Source: Candidatus Zixiibacteriota bacterium (GTDB lineage Bacteria; Zixibacteria; MSB-5A5; GN15; FEB-12). Taken from it: 13,987 nt of DNA. Within the stretch, counting starts at the first letter, position 1. Each line of letters begins with the position of its first letter. Both the position numbers and the translations under genes were made by a program. This document shows, one piece after another, positions 7,572 through 13,697 of this stretch. The notes under the pieces were generated by a model. It saw only the letters and a program-made list of their open reading frames with translations. It had not been told where the DNA came from and did not search any database. The stretch is taken from positions 1-13,987 of the forward strand of contig JAMPYH010000032.1 in assembly GCA_023700785.1 (NCBI GenBank), read 5' to 3'.

Positions 7572-8111
7572 TTAGGAGCCGGATCCGCTGGCCGAAAGCG
7601 TCACCACCACTTTGCCATCCGTTACGTCAAAGACATTGTCCGGATTATTAGTGCTGGTGCCATAGTACTCAAACTGGCCCGTTTTCACTAATGCCTTCAG
7701 CGCTTCGAGGTTGGTTATATGTCCAAGCGACTGGACATAGGTGATTGTCAGCGAGCCGTTCGCGGGAACCGTCAGATCGTTTATGATCTTCGTCGCATTA
7801 GCGGCGATCTCAGCGACTGTACCGTAGTTGGTGCCGGCTCCGGTGACCCAGGCGTTAAACGTGGTCGTTACATCGGAATAACTGGTAATAGTGAACTCGA
7901 ACCCGACCGCGTCGATCGCGTCGATATCATCCTTATGGTCCTCCCAATCCGGTTCATCGGTCAGGTCAACACTATAATGATAAAAACCCGTCTGGGCGGT
8001 GAATTCGAAATCTTCCACAATAATGAATGTTCCGGAGACGAGACATCCGGTAATCAAAGCGGTGACCGCTATCAGCCCCGCCAGAGCAAGCAATTTCATT
8101 CGCGTGATCAT
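7572..8111 (-). CDS. Predicted lipoprotein of unknown function
   Basis: A 179-residue predicted lipoprotein. It starts at ATG 8111, which lies 8 nt from AGGAG; a GTG two codons upstream would be only 2 nt from that site. The N-terminus MITRMKLLALAGLIAVTALITGC is a charged n-region, a hydrophobic core and a lipobox LITGC with the acylated cysteine at residue 23. The mature part is acidic and rich in T, D and N, with alternating patterns (FEFTITSYSDVTTTFNAWV and LTVPANGSLTITYVQSL) that suggest a beta-sandwich. The C-terminus is a flexible SASGSGS tail. It follows the barrel-like gene by 12 nt, and the upstream stop TAA overlaps this gene's ribosome binding site, so the two are translationally coupled. 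I do not recognise the family. Confidence 0.8.
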   Translation of the reverse strand: MITRMKLLALAGLIAVTALITGCLVSGTFIIVEDFEFTAQTGFYHYSVDLTDEPDWEDHKDDIDAIDAVGFEFTITSYSDVTTTFNAWVTGAGTNYGTVAEIAANATKIINDLTVPANGSLTITYVQSLGHITNLEALKALVKTGQFEYYGTSTNNPDNVFDVTDGKVVVTLSASGSGS

Positions 8112-8123
8112 GAGCACTACTCC

Positions 8124-8663
8124 TTAGAGGTTGACAGTTACGCCACCGGTGATAAGCGCTCCCTTTTTGGAGCCGCCGTCTTCCTGTGGCACGACCAACA
8201 GTCCGCCGCGGACATCGACATCAAACTTCGGCGACAGGCCGAGACCGATCCCGAGTCCTCCCTTGTAGCCGATGTTCGATTCATCAAATCCGGTCAGCTC
8301 ATTCTTGATCTTGAATGATCCGATCCCGGCGAAAAAGAACGGCTTGAAACCAACCGCGCCGGGCAAACCGCCCAGCGTGGCGTCGAGACCGAAGCCGGTG
8401 ATCTTGGAGCCTTCACCAAGCACGATCCCATCGATCGCGTCCGGATCGCCCCACTTGGACAACAGGAAGTTCGGTTCCGCCACCAGGAATGGCAACAGTT
8501 TGACTCGGGCATGGATGCCAAAAACGGTTCCGTTCCCCTGGTCGTCCTGCACGATCGGGATATTGACGCCGCCGAAAGCGCCAATGCCGAGTGATGGAGC
8601 CTGCGCCTGCGCCGCCGAGCATGCCAGAAGCATGACCACTGCCGCGAGCAGAGTTCTCTTCAT
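8124..8663 (-). CDS. Small outer-membrane beta-barrel-like protein
   Basis: A 179-residue exported protein. It starts at ATG 8663 with AAGGAGG 4 nt upstream. The signal peptide MKRTLLAAVVMLLACSAAQA is followed by a likely cleavage site before QAPS. The mature chain is glycine-rich, with alternating amphipathic strands such as GIGAFGGVNIPIV, KPFFFAGIGSFKI and YKGGLGIGLGLSPKFDVDV. It ends in TGGVTVNL, where a terminal hydrophobic strand is typical of outer-membrane barrels although the last residue is Leu rather than Phe. The closest general class is the OmpA/OprF-like or outer-membrane-protein beta-barrel fold. It is first in a two-gene unit with the lipoprotein, which suggests a shared envelope role. 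Confidence 0.75.
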   Translation of the reverse strand: MKRTLLAAVVMLLACSAAQAQAPSLGIGAFGGVNIPIVQDDQGNGTVFGIHARVKLLPFLVAEPNFLLSKWGDPDAIDGIVLGEGSKITGFGLDATLGGLPGAVGFKPFFFAGIGSFKIKNELTGFDESNIGYKGGLGIGLGLSPKFDVDVRGGLLVVPQEDGGSKKGALITGGVTVNL

Positions 8664-8677
8664 ACTACCTCCTTGGG

Positions 8678-8698
8678 ATATGTGATGTCATCAGATAT
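8678..8698 (-). promoter_or_regulatory. 21-bp interrupted palindrome in the barrel gene leader
   Basis: ATAT-G-TGATG-T-CATCA-G-ATAT is symmetric at nine positions per arm apart from one mismatch and the centre base. It stops 3 nt from the ribosome binding site of the barrel gene. It could be a repressor operator or, if transcribed, a stem-loop that limits access to the ribosome binding site. Confidence 0.45.
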
Positions 8699-8980
8699 GC
8701 TGGGGATAGGTTTTCCCGGCTGTGATACATTTCAAAAATAGCTCCACAAAACTCACGATGCAAGATTTTGTTGGCGCGCTCTTCTATGCAAACAGCCTCA
8801 ACCCGCAGCGCATCTTCCGGTTTTTCGTCCGCGCACCACGTTTCGCGTTTCACAATCCATACGGGATCTTCACGAGAGATCGATGACGGAGCGGCAGAAC
8901 TTTTCCTCACGGAGTAGATGGTCAGCTAAAGCGGCCGCCGCGTTTTCTCCCGCAATCGTTGACGCCTTTGGTCTCTGAAC
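8699..8980. other. Intergenic stretch without a credible gene
   Basis: An 81-codon minus-strand frame from GTG 8910 to 8665 has no ribosome binding site, no recognisable domain and reaches into the barrel gene's leader, so I do not call it. I see no tRNA and no clear terminator. A promoter for the minus-strand barrel gene should lie here, but no good -35/-10 pair stands out. Confidence 0.35.
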
Positions 8981-8989
8981 TGTGGATAA
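8981..8989 (-). other. Single DnaA-box-like 9-mer
   Basis: TGTGGATAA is the exact complement of the strong DnaA box TTATCCACA. Only one copy was found in this intergenic region, with no dnaA, dnaN or AT-rich unwinding element, so it is either chance or an isolated regulatory or titration site. Confidence 0.3.
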
Positions 8990-9003
8990 CCTCTCTCGGC
9001 GGC

Positions 9004-9041
9004 AAAAAAACCTACAAAAAACTGGCCCGTGGGGCAAAAAA
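9004..9041. promoter_or_regulatory. Phased A-tracts upstream of the polyamine promoter
   Basis: Runs of seven, six and six A lie at 9004-9010, 9016-9021 and 9036-9041. Their centres are about one and two helical turns apart. Such phasing usually bends DNA and can serve as an UP-like element just upstream of the -35 box at 9045. Confidence 0.45.
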
Positions 9042-9044
9042 CCC

Positions 9045-9072
9045 TTGACATATCTGGAACTTAGGCTATACT
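9045..9072 (+). promoter_or_regulatory. Sigma70-type promoter of the polyamine cassette
   Basis: TTGACA (9045-9050, perfect) and TATACT (9067-9072, five of six) are separated by 16 nt. The predicted start is around 9079, at the edge of the first operator palindrome, and the first gene begins at 9136. Confidence 0.8.
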
Positions 9073-9078
9073 GACGCC

Positions 9079-9113
9079 GTTTATTAAACTGAAAGTAACG
9101 GTTTATTAAACCG
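9079..9113. promoter_or_regulatory. Double palindromic operator (two GTTTATTAAAC sites)
   Basis: The 11-mer GTTTATTAAAC (palindromic about its centre base) occurs at 9079-9089 and again at 9101-9111. The second copy extends to the 15-bp palindrome CGGTTTATTAAACCG (9099-9113). The repeats are 22 bp apart, about two helical turns, and lie directly after the -10 box, where a bound protein would block transcription start or escape. The next gene encodes an HTH regulator, so autoregulation is the natural inference. Confidence 0.75.
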
Positions 9114-9135
9114 ACGCTGGAGCAGACAGAGAGTT

Positions 9136-9678
9136 GTGAACCTTAAGATTGGCGAGAAGATACGGGCCTTGCGCCTCGGCTCCGACCTGACCCAGGAAGA
9201 GCTGGCAGACCGGGCCCAACTGACCAAAGGGTTCATTTCTCAGCTTGAAAACGACCAGACCTCGATCTCGGTAGATTCTCTCTCCGATATCCTTGAGGCG
9301 CTGGGTGTCACGCTGTCTGAGTTCTTCAGCGATACGACCGATGAAAAGGTCGTGTTCGCGCCGAGCGAGCGGGTGCCGGTCGAAGGTTGGGGAGTCAGCA
9401 AATTCGAATTGCTGGTCCCTGGTTCGACCAACAACCTGATGGATCCGATCCTGCTGGAGATCAAACCCGGCGAGACCATGGAGCCGCGGGGACCTCATGC
9501 CGGCGAACAGTTCGGCTACGTGCTGAACGGAACCGCAACCGTGCGGATCGACAAAAAGACGTACACGGTGCCCAGTCGGCACTGCTTTTATTTCGAGTCC
9601 GACAGGACTCACCAGGTGATGAACAACGGCCGGACTGTGGTCAAGCTTTTGTGGGTGATCACGCCGCCACAGATGTAG
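9136..9678 (+). CDS. XRE-cupin transcriptional regulator, PuuR-like architecture
   Basis: A 180-residue regulator with an N-terminal XRE helix-turn-helix (residues about 5-64, LTQEELADRAQLTKGFISQLE) and a C-terminal cupin_2 sensor (about 104-177, with H121, E124 and H159 in cupin-motif positions). It starts at GTG 9136; the ribosome binding site is weak (GGAG at 9119-9122 is 13 nt away, with AGAGAG closer). Proteins with this architecture include E. coli PuuR, a putrescine-responsive repressor. It heads a gene set for polyamine synthesis, 35 nt before speD, and two palindromic sites lie between its promoter and its start. I infer that it represses itself and the cassette in response to a polyamine or related small ligand. 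Other XRE-cupin proteins sense amino acids or sugars, so the ligand is not proven. Confidence 0.88.
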   Translation: MNLKIGEKIRALRLGSDLTQEELADRAQLTKGFISQLENDQTSISVDSLSDILEALGVTLSEFFSDTTDEKVVFAPSERVPVEGWGVSKFELLVPGSTNNLMDPILLEIKPGETMEPRGPHAGEQFGYVLNGTATVRIDKKTYTVPSRHCFYFESDRTHQVMNNGRTVVKLLWVITPPQM

Positions 9679-9713
9679 TGAACAACTCTTCCCCTGAAGG
9701 AGGGAACCGACTA

Positions 9714-10127
9714 ATGAAGATTCTCGGACGGCATCTCATCGTGGAGTATTCCGAGTGCGATAAGCGCAGCCTCGATGACGTCCGCCTGTTAGAGGAAGGG
9801 ATGAACGAAGCGGTCCGCCGTTCCGGCGCGACCATCGTTCGCTCGGTCTTTCACAGGTACAATCCTCAGGGCGTTTCTGGGGTTGTGGTGATCGCAGAGT
9901 CGCACATTTCCATTCACACCTGGCCGGAGTACGGGTACGCGGCGGTTGACTTCTTCACCTGCGGTGAGAGCGTCGACCCGTACAAGGCCCATGAGTATCT
10001 TTCGACGGTGCTGGGCGCGGGCGCAGCGCACGTGCAGGATCTGAGACGCGGGATCCCGTCTGAAGCTGATGAGGTTATCAGCCACAAGCCGTTCCCGCAG
10101 ACCTTTAACGTGGCCGCGCAGGCCTAG
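9714..10127 (+). CDS. speD: S-adenosylmethionine decarboxylase proenzyme, prokaryotic class 1B
   Basis: Makes decarboxylated AdoMet, the aminopropyl donor for spermidine synthesis. The proenzyme of 137 residues is the usual length for the small bacterial/archaeal type and cleaves itself to form a pyruvoyl group. The cleavage site is between E62 and S63 in IAESHISIHTWPEYGYAAVDFFTCG, written here in parts: IAESHISIH then TWPEYGYAAVDFFTCG. H68 and C83, the processing and catalytic residues, are also present, at the same numbering as the well-studied Thermotoga enzyme. The open frame extends upstream to 9387, but that part overlaps the regulator. ATG 9714 has AAGGAGGG (9697-9704) 9 nt upstream and gives the standard N-terminus. 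It is tightly packed with the next gene (17 nt). Some SpeD homologues have switched to amino-acid decarboxylation, but the motifs here are canonical. Confidence 0.95.
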   Translation: MKILGRHLIVEYSECDKRSLDDVRLLEEGMNEAVRRSGATIVRSVFHRYNPQGVSGVVVIAESHISIHTWPEYGYAAVDFFTCGESVDPYKAHEYLSTVLGAGAAHVQDLRRGIPSEADEVISHKPFPQTFNVAAQA

Positions 10128-10144
10128 TCAAAGGAGGGTGAACC

Positions 10145-11314
10145 ATGACCCACTCCATGCATTTCGCCGCCGTTGAGAACACCACGTTGTTTCGGGGTGT
10201 TGATACCGGCCTGATCCGCGAGCTGTTCGAATCGCGCAACCTCGAGACGCCGATGATGCTCATGTCGCGCGCCGAGGTCGGGCGAAATTACGAAGCCCTC
10301 AAGGCCGCGTTGCCGCGTGTCGGCATTCACTATGCCGTCAAATCGAACAACGAGCATGCTATCATTGACGAGGTTTATGCCCGCGGCGGCAATTTTGACG
10401 TCTGCTCCGCGCGAGAGATCGATACCGTTCTCCGTACCGGGGTCGCGCCGGCATCCCTGATCCATTCGCACCCGATCAAGACCGTCTCCGAGTTCGATTA
10501 CGCGGTCGCCAAGGGTGTTGAGATCTATGTCATCGACAACGCTGAAGAGATCAATAAACTTCAGCGGTATGCGGACAAGAAGTTGAAGTTTATGATCCGT
10601 TTCCGGATCAAGACCGAGACCACCGCGGTAGTGAATCTGCAGTACAAATTCGGCTGTACGGTCGAAGAAGTTCTGCCGCTGGCGCGGGCCATTGAGGCCG
10701 CCGGGCATGAGTTCTATGGACTCTGCTTCCATATCGGCTCGCAGTGCATCTATGCCGCGAACTACGTCAAGGCGATCGACGCCGCGCATGATCTGATCCA
10801 TGCGCTGGACATGGCCGGACTCAACATGCGCCTGCTCGACATCGGCGGCGGCTTCCCGGTGGAATACACCGAGCCGATCCCGTCGATCGAGGAGCTCTGC
10901 GCGCCGATCCGCGAGGCGCTGGCCAAAAAGATCCGCCCCGGGATCAAACTGATCTGTGAGCCTGGCCGATTTATCTCCGCCAGCCCGGTGACGCTGGTTT
11001 CGTCGGTGATCGGCAAGGCTGAGCGGGACGGCAAGGTCTGGTATTACCTCGACGACGGTCTTTATTCGACCTTCTCGGGCATTGTCTATGACCATTGCAC
11101 CTATCCGGTCGTGACGTACAGGCATGGCAATGAGAAGCTGTCGGTCCTGGCTGGTCCGACCTGCGATTCGTTTGACGTGATGTACGACGGCCTGATGATC
11201 CCGGAACTGAAAGTCGGCGACGCGATCGTTTTCCCGATGACCGGCGCCTACTGCGCCGCGTCGGCCTGCGACTTCAATTCGCTGAAACGACCCGGCTATA
11301 ACCTGATCGACTAA
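10145..11314 (+). CDS. PLP-dependent ornithine decarboxylase (fold III)
   Basis: Likely decarboxylates ornithine to putrescine, the acceptor for spermidine synthase. It is a 389-residue enzyme of the eukaryotic-type, alanine-racemase-fold ODC family (Orn/Lys/DAP decarboxylases group 2). PLP lysine K66 is in YAVKSNN, with FHIGSQ (H196, S199), the glycine loop DIGGGFP (232-238), EPGR (272-275), the dimer-interface substrate motif GPTCDSFD (C340, D341) and GAYCAASACDFN (Y369). The GPTCD motif separates ODC and lysine/ornithine decarboxylases from diaminopimelate decarboxylase. ODC versus bifunctional lysine/ornithine activity cannot be settled by eye, so cadaverine is a possible side product. 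AAGGAGGG lies 6 nt before ATG 10145. It sits between speD and speE, which supports the polyamine role. Confidence 0.9.
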   Translation: MTHSMHFAAVENTTLFRGVDTGLIRELFESRNLETPMMLMSRAEVGRNYEALKAALPRVGIHYAVKSNNEHAIIDEVYARGGNFDVCSAREIDTVLRTGVAPASLIHSHPIKTVSEFDYAVAKGVEIYVIDNAEEINKLQRYADKKLKFMIRFRIKTETTAVVNLQYKFGCTVEEVLPLARAIEAAGHEFYGLCFHIGSQCIYAANYVKAIDAAHDLIHALDMAGLNMRLLDIGGGFPVEYTEPIPSIEELCAPIREALAKKIRPGIKLICEPGRFISASPVTLVSSVIGKAERDGKVWYYLDDGLYSTFSGIVYDHCTYPVVTYRHGNEKLSVLAGPTCDSFDVMYDGLMIPELKVGDAIVFPMTGAYCAASACDFNSLKRPGYNLID

Positions 11315-11324
11315 GCACCATCCT

Positions 11325-11354
11325 GGCCCCGTTCCGATGGAGCGGGGCCTTTTT
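11325..11354 (+). terminator. Terminator between the decarboxylase and speE
   Basis: GGCCCCG...CGGGGCC with inner pairs TTCC/GGAG gives an 11-bp stem with a 3-nt loop, followed by five T. It starts 11 nt after the decarboxylase stop codon and lies inside the cassette, so speE is either reached by read-through or has its own promoter. Confidence 0.88.
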
Positions 11355-11392
11355 CATTCCCCGCGACCATAAGGAAACTTTTCGAGGAGATT

Positions 11393-12289
11393 ATGAGCGA
11401 GCACTCTACTGACAAAGGAAACCATGTTTCCGAACCATCCATGACCGACCTCTGGAATGTCTGGTATTCAGAATTGCACGAGGGACTTTCCGGCCTGACC
11501 ATCAAGCTGGACAGGATCGTCGAGTCAACCCAGTCGGACTTCCAGCGTATCGACGTGCTCGAAAGCAAAGATTACGGCCGCCTGCTGGTGCTCTACGGTT
11601 CGCTCATGGCCGCGGACAAGGACTATAACGCCTACAACGAGATGATCACTCACGTGCCGCTGTTCACCCACCCGGATCCCAAGCGGGTGCTGATCATCGG
11701 CGGCGGCGACTGCGGCGCGCTGACCGAGATCATGAAACACCCCGAGGTCGAGGAATGTATCATGTGCGAGATCGACGCCAAGGTGGTTGAGGTCTCCAAG
11801 AAATACTTCCCGTATCTTACCGCTGGCGCGAATGACAAGCGAGCCAGGCTGGTTTTCGAGGATGGCAAAGAGTTCATCGCAAACGGCAAGGACAAATTCG
11901 ACGTCATCATGCTCGACCTCTCCGATCCGGTCGGACCGGCCGAAGAGCTGTTCCAAAAGCCGTTCTACCAGGATGTCTTCAATCGCCTGAATGACGATGG
12001 TATCCTGGTGGCGCAATCGGAAGCGCCGTTCTATCACCAGCAGTCATTTCCCGGAATTCACGCCAACCTGAAGGCTGTCTTCCCGATGGTTAAAGCCTAT
12101 ACCTGCTTTATGCCGATCTATCCCTCAACTTACTGGTCATTCGCTTTCTGTTCTAAAAAGTATGACCCGATCAAAAACTTCGATCAGGCGCGGTATGACC
12201 GATTGAAGCTCAAAACCCGATACTATAATGATGACATCCATCGCGGCTGTTTTGCCCTGCCCACCTGGGTGAAGGAACTGCTGAAATAG
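11393..12289 (+). CDS. speE: Spermidine synthase (polyamine aminopropyltransferase)
   Basis: Transfers an aminopropyl group from decarboxylated AdoMet to putrescine. The 298-residue protein has the Rossmann-type methyltransferase fold: RVLIIGGGDCG (D106), acidic CEID (E127), FEDGKEF (D157) and LDLSDPVGPAEELF with the two substrate aspartates D175 and D178. The C-terminal half (AQSEAPFYHQ, YPSTYWSFAFCSK, KTRYYNDDIH, FALPTWVKELL) is strongly family-like. Several usual positions differ: LYGS for LDG, MAADKDYNAYNEM for the common QTTxxDExxYHEM, GGGDCGALTE for GGGDGGxxRE, and DLSD where DSTD is common. It is therefore a diverged member, and an altered acceptor is possible. GAGGAG lies 3 nt before ATG 11393, which is close; no better start is seen. 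Terminators lie on both sides (78 nt gap before, 84 nt after). Confidence 0.93.
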   Translation: MSEHSTDKGNHVSEPSMTDLWNVWYSELHEGLSGLTIKLDRIVESTQSDFQRIDVLESKDYGRLLVLYGSLMAADKDYNAYNEMITHVPLFTHPDPKRVLIIGGGDCGALTEIMKHPEVEECIMCEIDAKVVEVSKKYFPYLTAGANDKRARLVFEDGKEFIANGKDKFDVIMLDLSDPVGPAEELFQKPFYQDVFNRLNDDGILVAQSEAPFYHQQSFPGIHANLKAVFPMVKAYTCFMPIYPSTYWSFAFCSKKYDPIKNFDQARYDRLKLKTRYYNDDIHRGCFALPTWVKELLK

Positions 12290-12310
12290 TTCTCGTCTAA
12301 GATCTTACCG

Positions 12311-12348
12311 GCCCCGAATGAGAATCTCGTCTCGGGGCTTTTCTTTTT
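12311..12348 (+). terminator. Terminator of speE
   Basis: GCCCCGA and TCGGGGC form the lower stem, ATGAG/CTCGT pairs inside it, and TTTTCTTTTT follows. It lies 22 nt after the speE stop codon. Confidence 0.88.
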
Positions 12349-12373
12349 CCGCGTACCATGTATCTTTGACCCC

Positions 12374-13078
12374 ATGAAACCAATTCTGATCATCCGAAAC
12401 TGCGCGGTCGAGACCGCCGGGACTATTCTTGATCATCTGCGCGAGCGTAACCTCGAACACCAGGCTATCGACTCATTCTCCGATCAGCCGCTACCGGGTC
12501 CGGCGGATCTTGCCGCGGTCATAGTGCTCGGCTGTCCGGAATCGGTTTACAACTATCGCCAACATCCGCACCTGATAAAACTATATAGCTTTGTCGCGGC
12601 GGCCGCACGGATCGACCTTCCCTATCTCGGTATTTGCGGCGGCGGACAAATGCTCGCCAAAGTTCTTGGAGCCGAGGTCAAACCGAACGCGGTCAAGGAG
12701 ATAGGCGCATACAGAGTCACTCTGACAGAAGCGGGGAAAAAGGATTTTTTGTTCGCCGGATTTGACGATATATTCGAGGTGTTTCAGTGGCACGGCGACA
12801 CTTTCAAAGTGCCTTTTGGAGCTGAATTGTTAGTTGAAGGGACCGACTGCAAGAATCAGGCTTTCCGAAAGGGCAATCTGGTGGGACTGCAGTTCCATCT
12901 GGAGGCGCCGCTCGAGGAAGCATCAGTCTGGTGCGATAACTACGCGCATGAACTGGTTGAGATCGGCAGTACCAAAGACACGGTGCTGGCCGGTTATCGA
13001 CCTATAGCGGAGTCCGCCCGGCGACTTAATTATCGATTGCTTGATAACTTCTTTCAGAAAGTACTGCCCAGACCATGA
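12374..13078 (+). CDS. Class I glutamine amidotransferase-like protein
   Basis: A 234-residue stand-alone class I GATase domain with an intact triad: nucleophile C88 in GICGGGQMLA, then H175 and E177 in GLQFHLEAP. QWHGDTF (138-144) is a GMP-synthase-like substrate-side motif. It has no signal peptide. No ribosome binding site precedes ATG 12374; TATCTT at 12361-12366 sits 7 nt before the ATG, so a leaderless transcript is possible. Such proteins are often annotated only as GMP synthase-like or type 1 amidotransferase, usually without a known synthase partner. Placement right after speE raises the option that it hydrolyses a gamma-glutamyl amide, as PuuD does in the putrescine-utilisation pathway, but no motif proves this. 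It could equally serve an unrelated amidotransfer. Confidence 0.82.
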   Translation: MKPILIIRNCAVETAGTILDHLRERNLEHQAIDSFSDQPLPGPADLAAVIVLGCPESVYNYRQHPHLIKLYSFVAAAARIDLPYLGICGGGQMLAKVLGAEVKPNAVKEIGAYRVTLTEAGKKDFLFAGFDDIFEVFQWHGDTFKVPFGAELLVEGTDCKNQAFRKGNLVGLQFHLEAPLEEASVWCDNYAHELVEIGSTKDTVLAGYRPIAESARRLNYRLLDNFFQKVLPRP

Positions 13079-13146
13079 GCTTATCGTCCGGCACACGTAC
13101 GCGCGTGTCCCCGGAACCAACTATCTAAACTGTGTGGAGTTTTTCA

Positions 13147-13455
13147 ATGAACATCTATGTCGGGAATCTGTCTCACGACGCGACAGAACAGGAACTGATG
13201 GACGCGTTTGCGGCGTTCGGCGAAGTGAAATACGCGAAGATCATCAAGGATCGGGAAACCGGTCAGCCGCGTGGTTTTGGTTTTGTCGAAATGTCGGATG
13301 AGACCCAGGCGAACGCCGCGATAGCCGAAATGAACGGCAAACCGTTCAAGGGGCGGAACCTGAAAGTGAATGTCGGTCGCCCGAAAGAGGAGCGTGCCGG
13401 ATTTGGCTCCGACCGCCGCGGCGGCTTCGGCTCCCCCCGCAGAGAACCACGCTAG
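13147..13455 (+). CDS. Small RRM-domain RNA-binding protein
   Basis: A 102-residue single-RRM protein of the bacterial/cyanobacterial Rbp type. RNP2 is NIYVGNL (residues 2-8) and RNP1 is RGFGFVEM (about 42-49). After the RRM, from about residue 84, comes a short Gly/Arg/Ser tail (FGSDRRGGFGSPRREPR), typical of this class. I chose ATG 13147 because GGAG (13136-13139) lies 7 nt upstream and the protein then begins with the usual MNIYVGNLS; an in-frame GTG at 13132 would contain that site. In other bacteria these proteins are often cold- or stress-induced and bind mRNA; this is family knowledge. It has its own terminator. Confidence 0.93.
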   Translation: MNIYVGNLSHDATEQELMDAFAAFGEVKYAKIIKDRETGQPRGFGFVEMSDETQANAAIAEMNGKPFKGRNLKVNVGRPKEERAGFGSDRRGGFGSPRREPR

Positions 13456-13481
13456 TTCTTTCTCAATACACAACTGACTGC

Positions 13482-13516
13482 AAGCGGCAGATGCCCTCTG
13501 CCGCTTTTTCTTTTTA
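13482..13516 (+). terminator. Terminator of the RRM gene
   Basis: AAGCGGCAGA, a 5-nt loop and TCTGCCGCTT form a 10-bp perfect stem followed by TTTTCTTTTT. It lies 26 nt after the stop codon. Confidence 0.95.
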
Positions 13517-13535
13517 TTCAGCGAGAAATAAAGTG

Positions 13536-13632
13536 GCGGCCGCTACTATCACATCACCACTCCCCGAACCAAATCGGATTGCGTAATTTTCGAGAACTAC
13601 GCATCACCTCTCGGCCGTGTGAACCGACGCTT
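13536..13632. repeat. 97-bp direct repeat, copy A
   Basis: It begins GCGGCCGC and ends GAACCGACGCTT. Hand alignment with copy B (13698-13794) gives the same length with no gaps and 12 differences in 97 positions. It contains the internal inverted repeat TGCGTA/TACGCA around CGAGAA, plus CGGCCG near both ends, so it can fold as a long hairpin. It lacks the left GCGTCGGTTC arm that copy B has. Confidence 0.9.
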
Positions 13633-13697
13633 TTCGCCGATATTTTTCAAAACTCTTTTAATCACAATACTCGCCTCCAGTGGTTGCGTCGGTTCTT
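13633..13697. other. Spacer between the repeat copies
   Basis: An AT-rich 65-bp spacer. Its right part holds GCGTCGGTTC (13686-13695), the exact complement of GAACCGACGC at the right end of both copies. Confidence 0.5.

Noticed and set aside
8665..8910. 81-codon minus-strand frame before the barrel gene
   Set aside because: GTG start without a ribosome binding site, no domain or signal, and it runs through the palindrome and leader of the next gene.
8981..8989. Replication origin
   Set aside because: Only one DnaA box, with no replication genes and no AT-rich unwinding region.
9387..9713. N-terminal extension of speD
   Set aside because: Overlaps the regulator in another frame; SpeD of normal length starts at ATG 9714 with a strong ribosome binding site.
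10124..11125. 333-codon minus-strand frame opposite the decarboxylase
   Set aside because: Antisense shadow caused by codon bias; the plus-strand product has all family motifs.
13132..13146. Earlier GTG start for the RRM protein
   Set aside because: It contains the GGAG site that serves the ATG at 13147, and the RRM normally begins MNIYVGNL.
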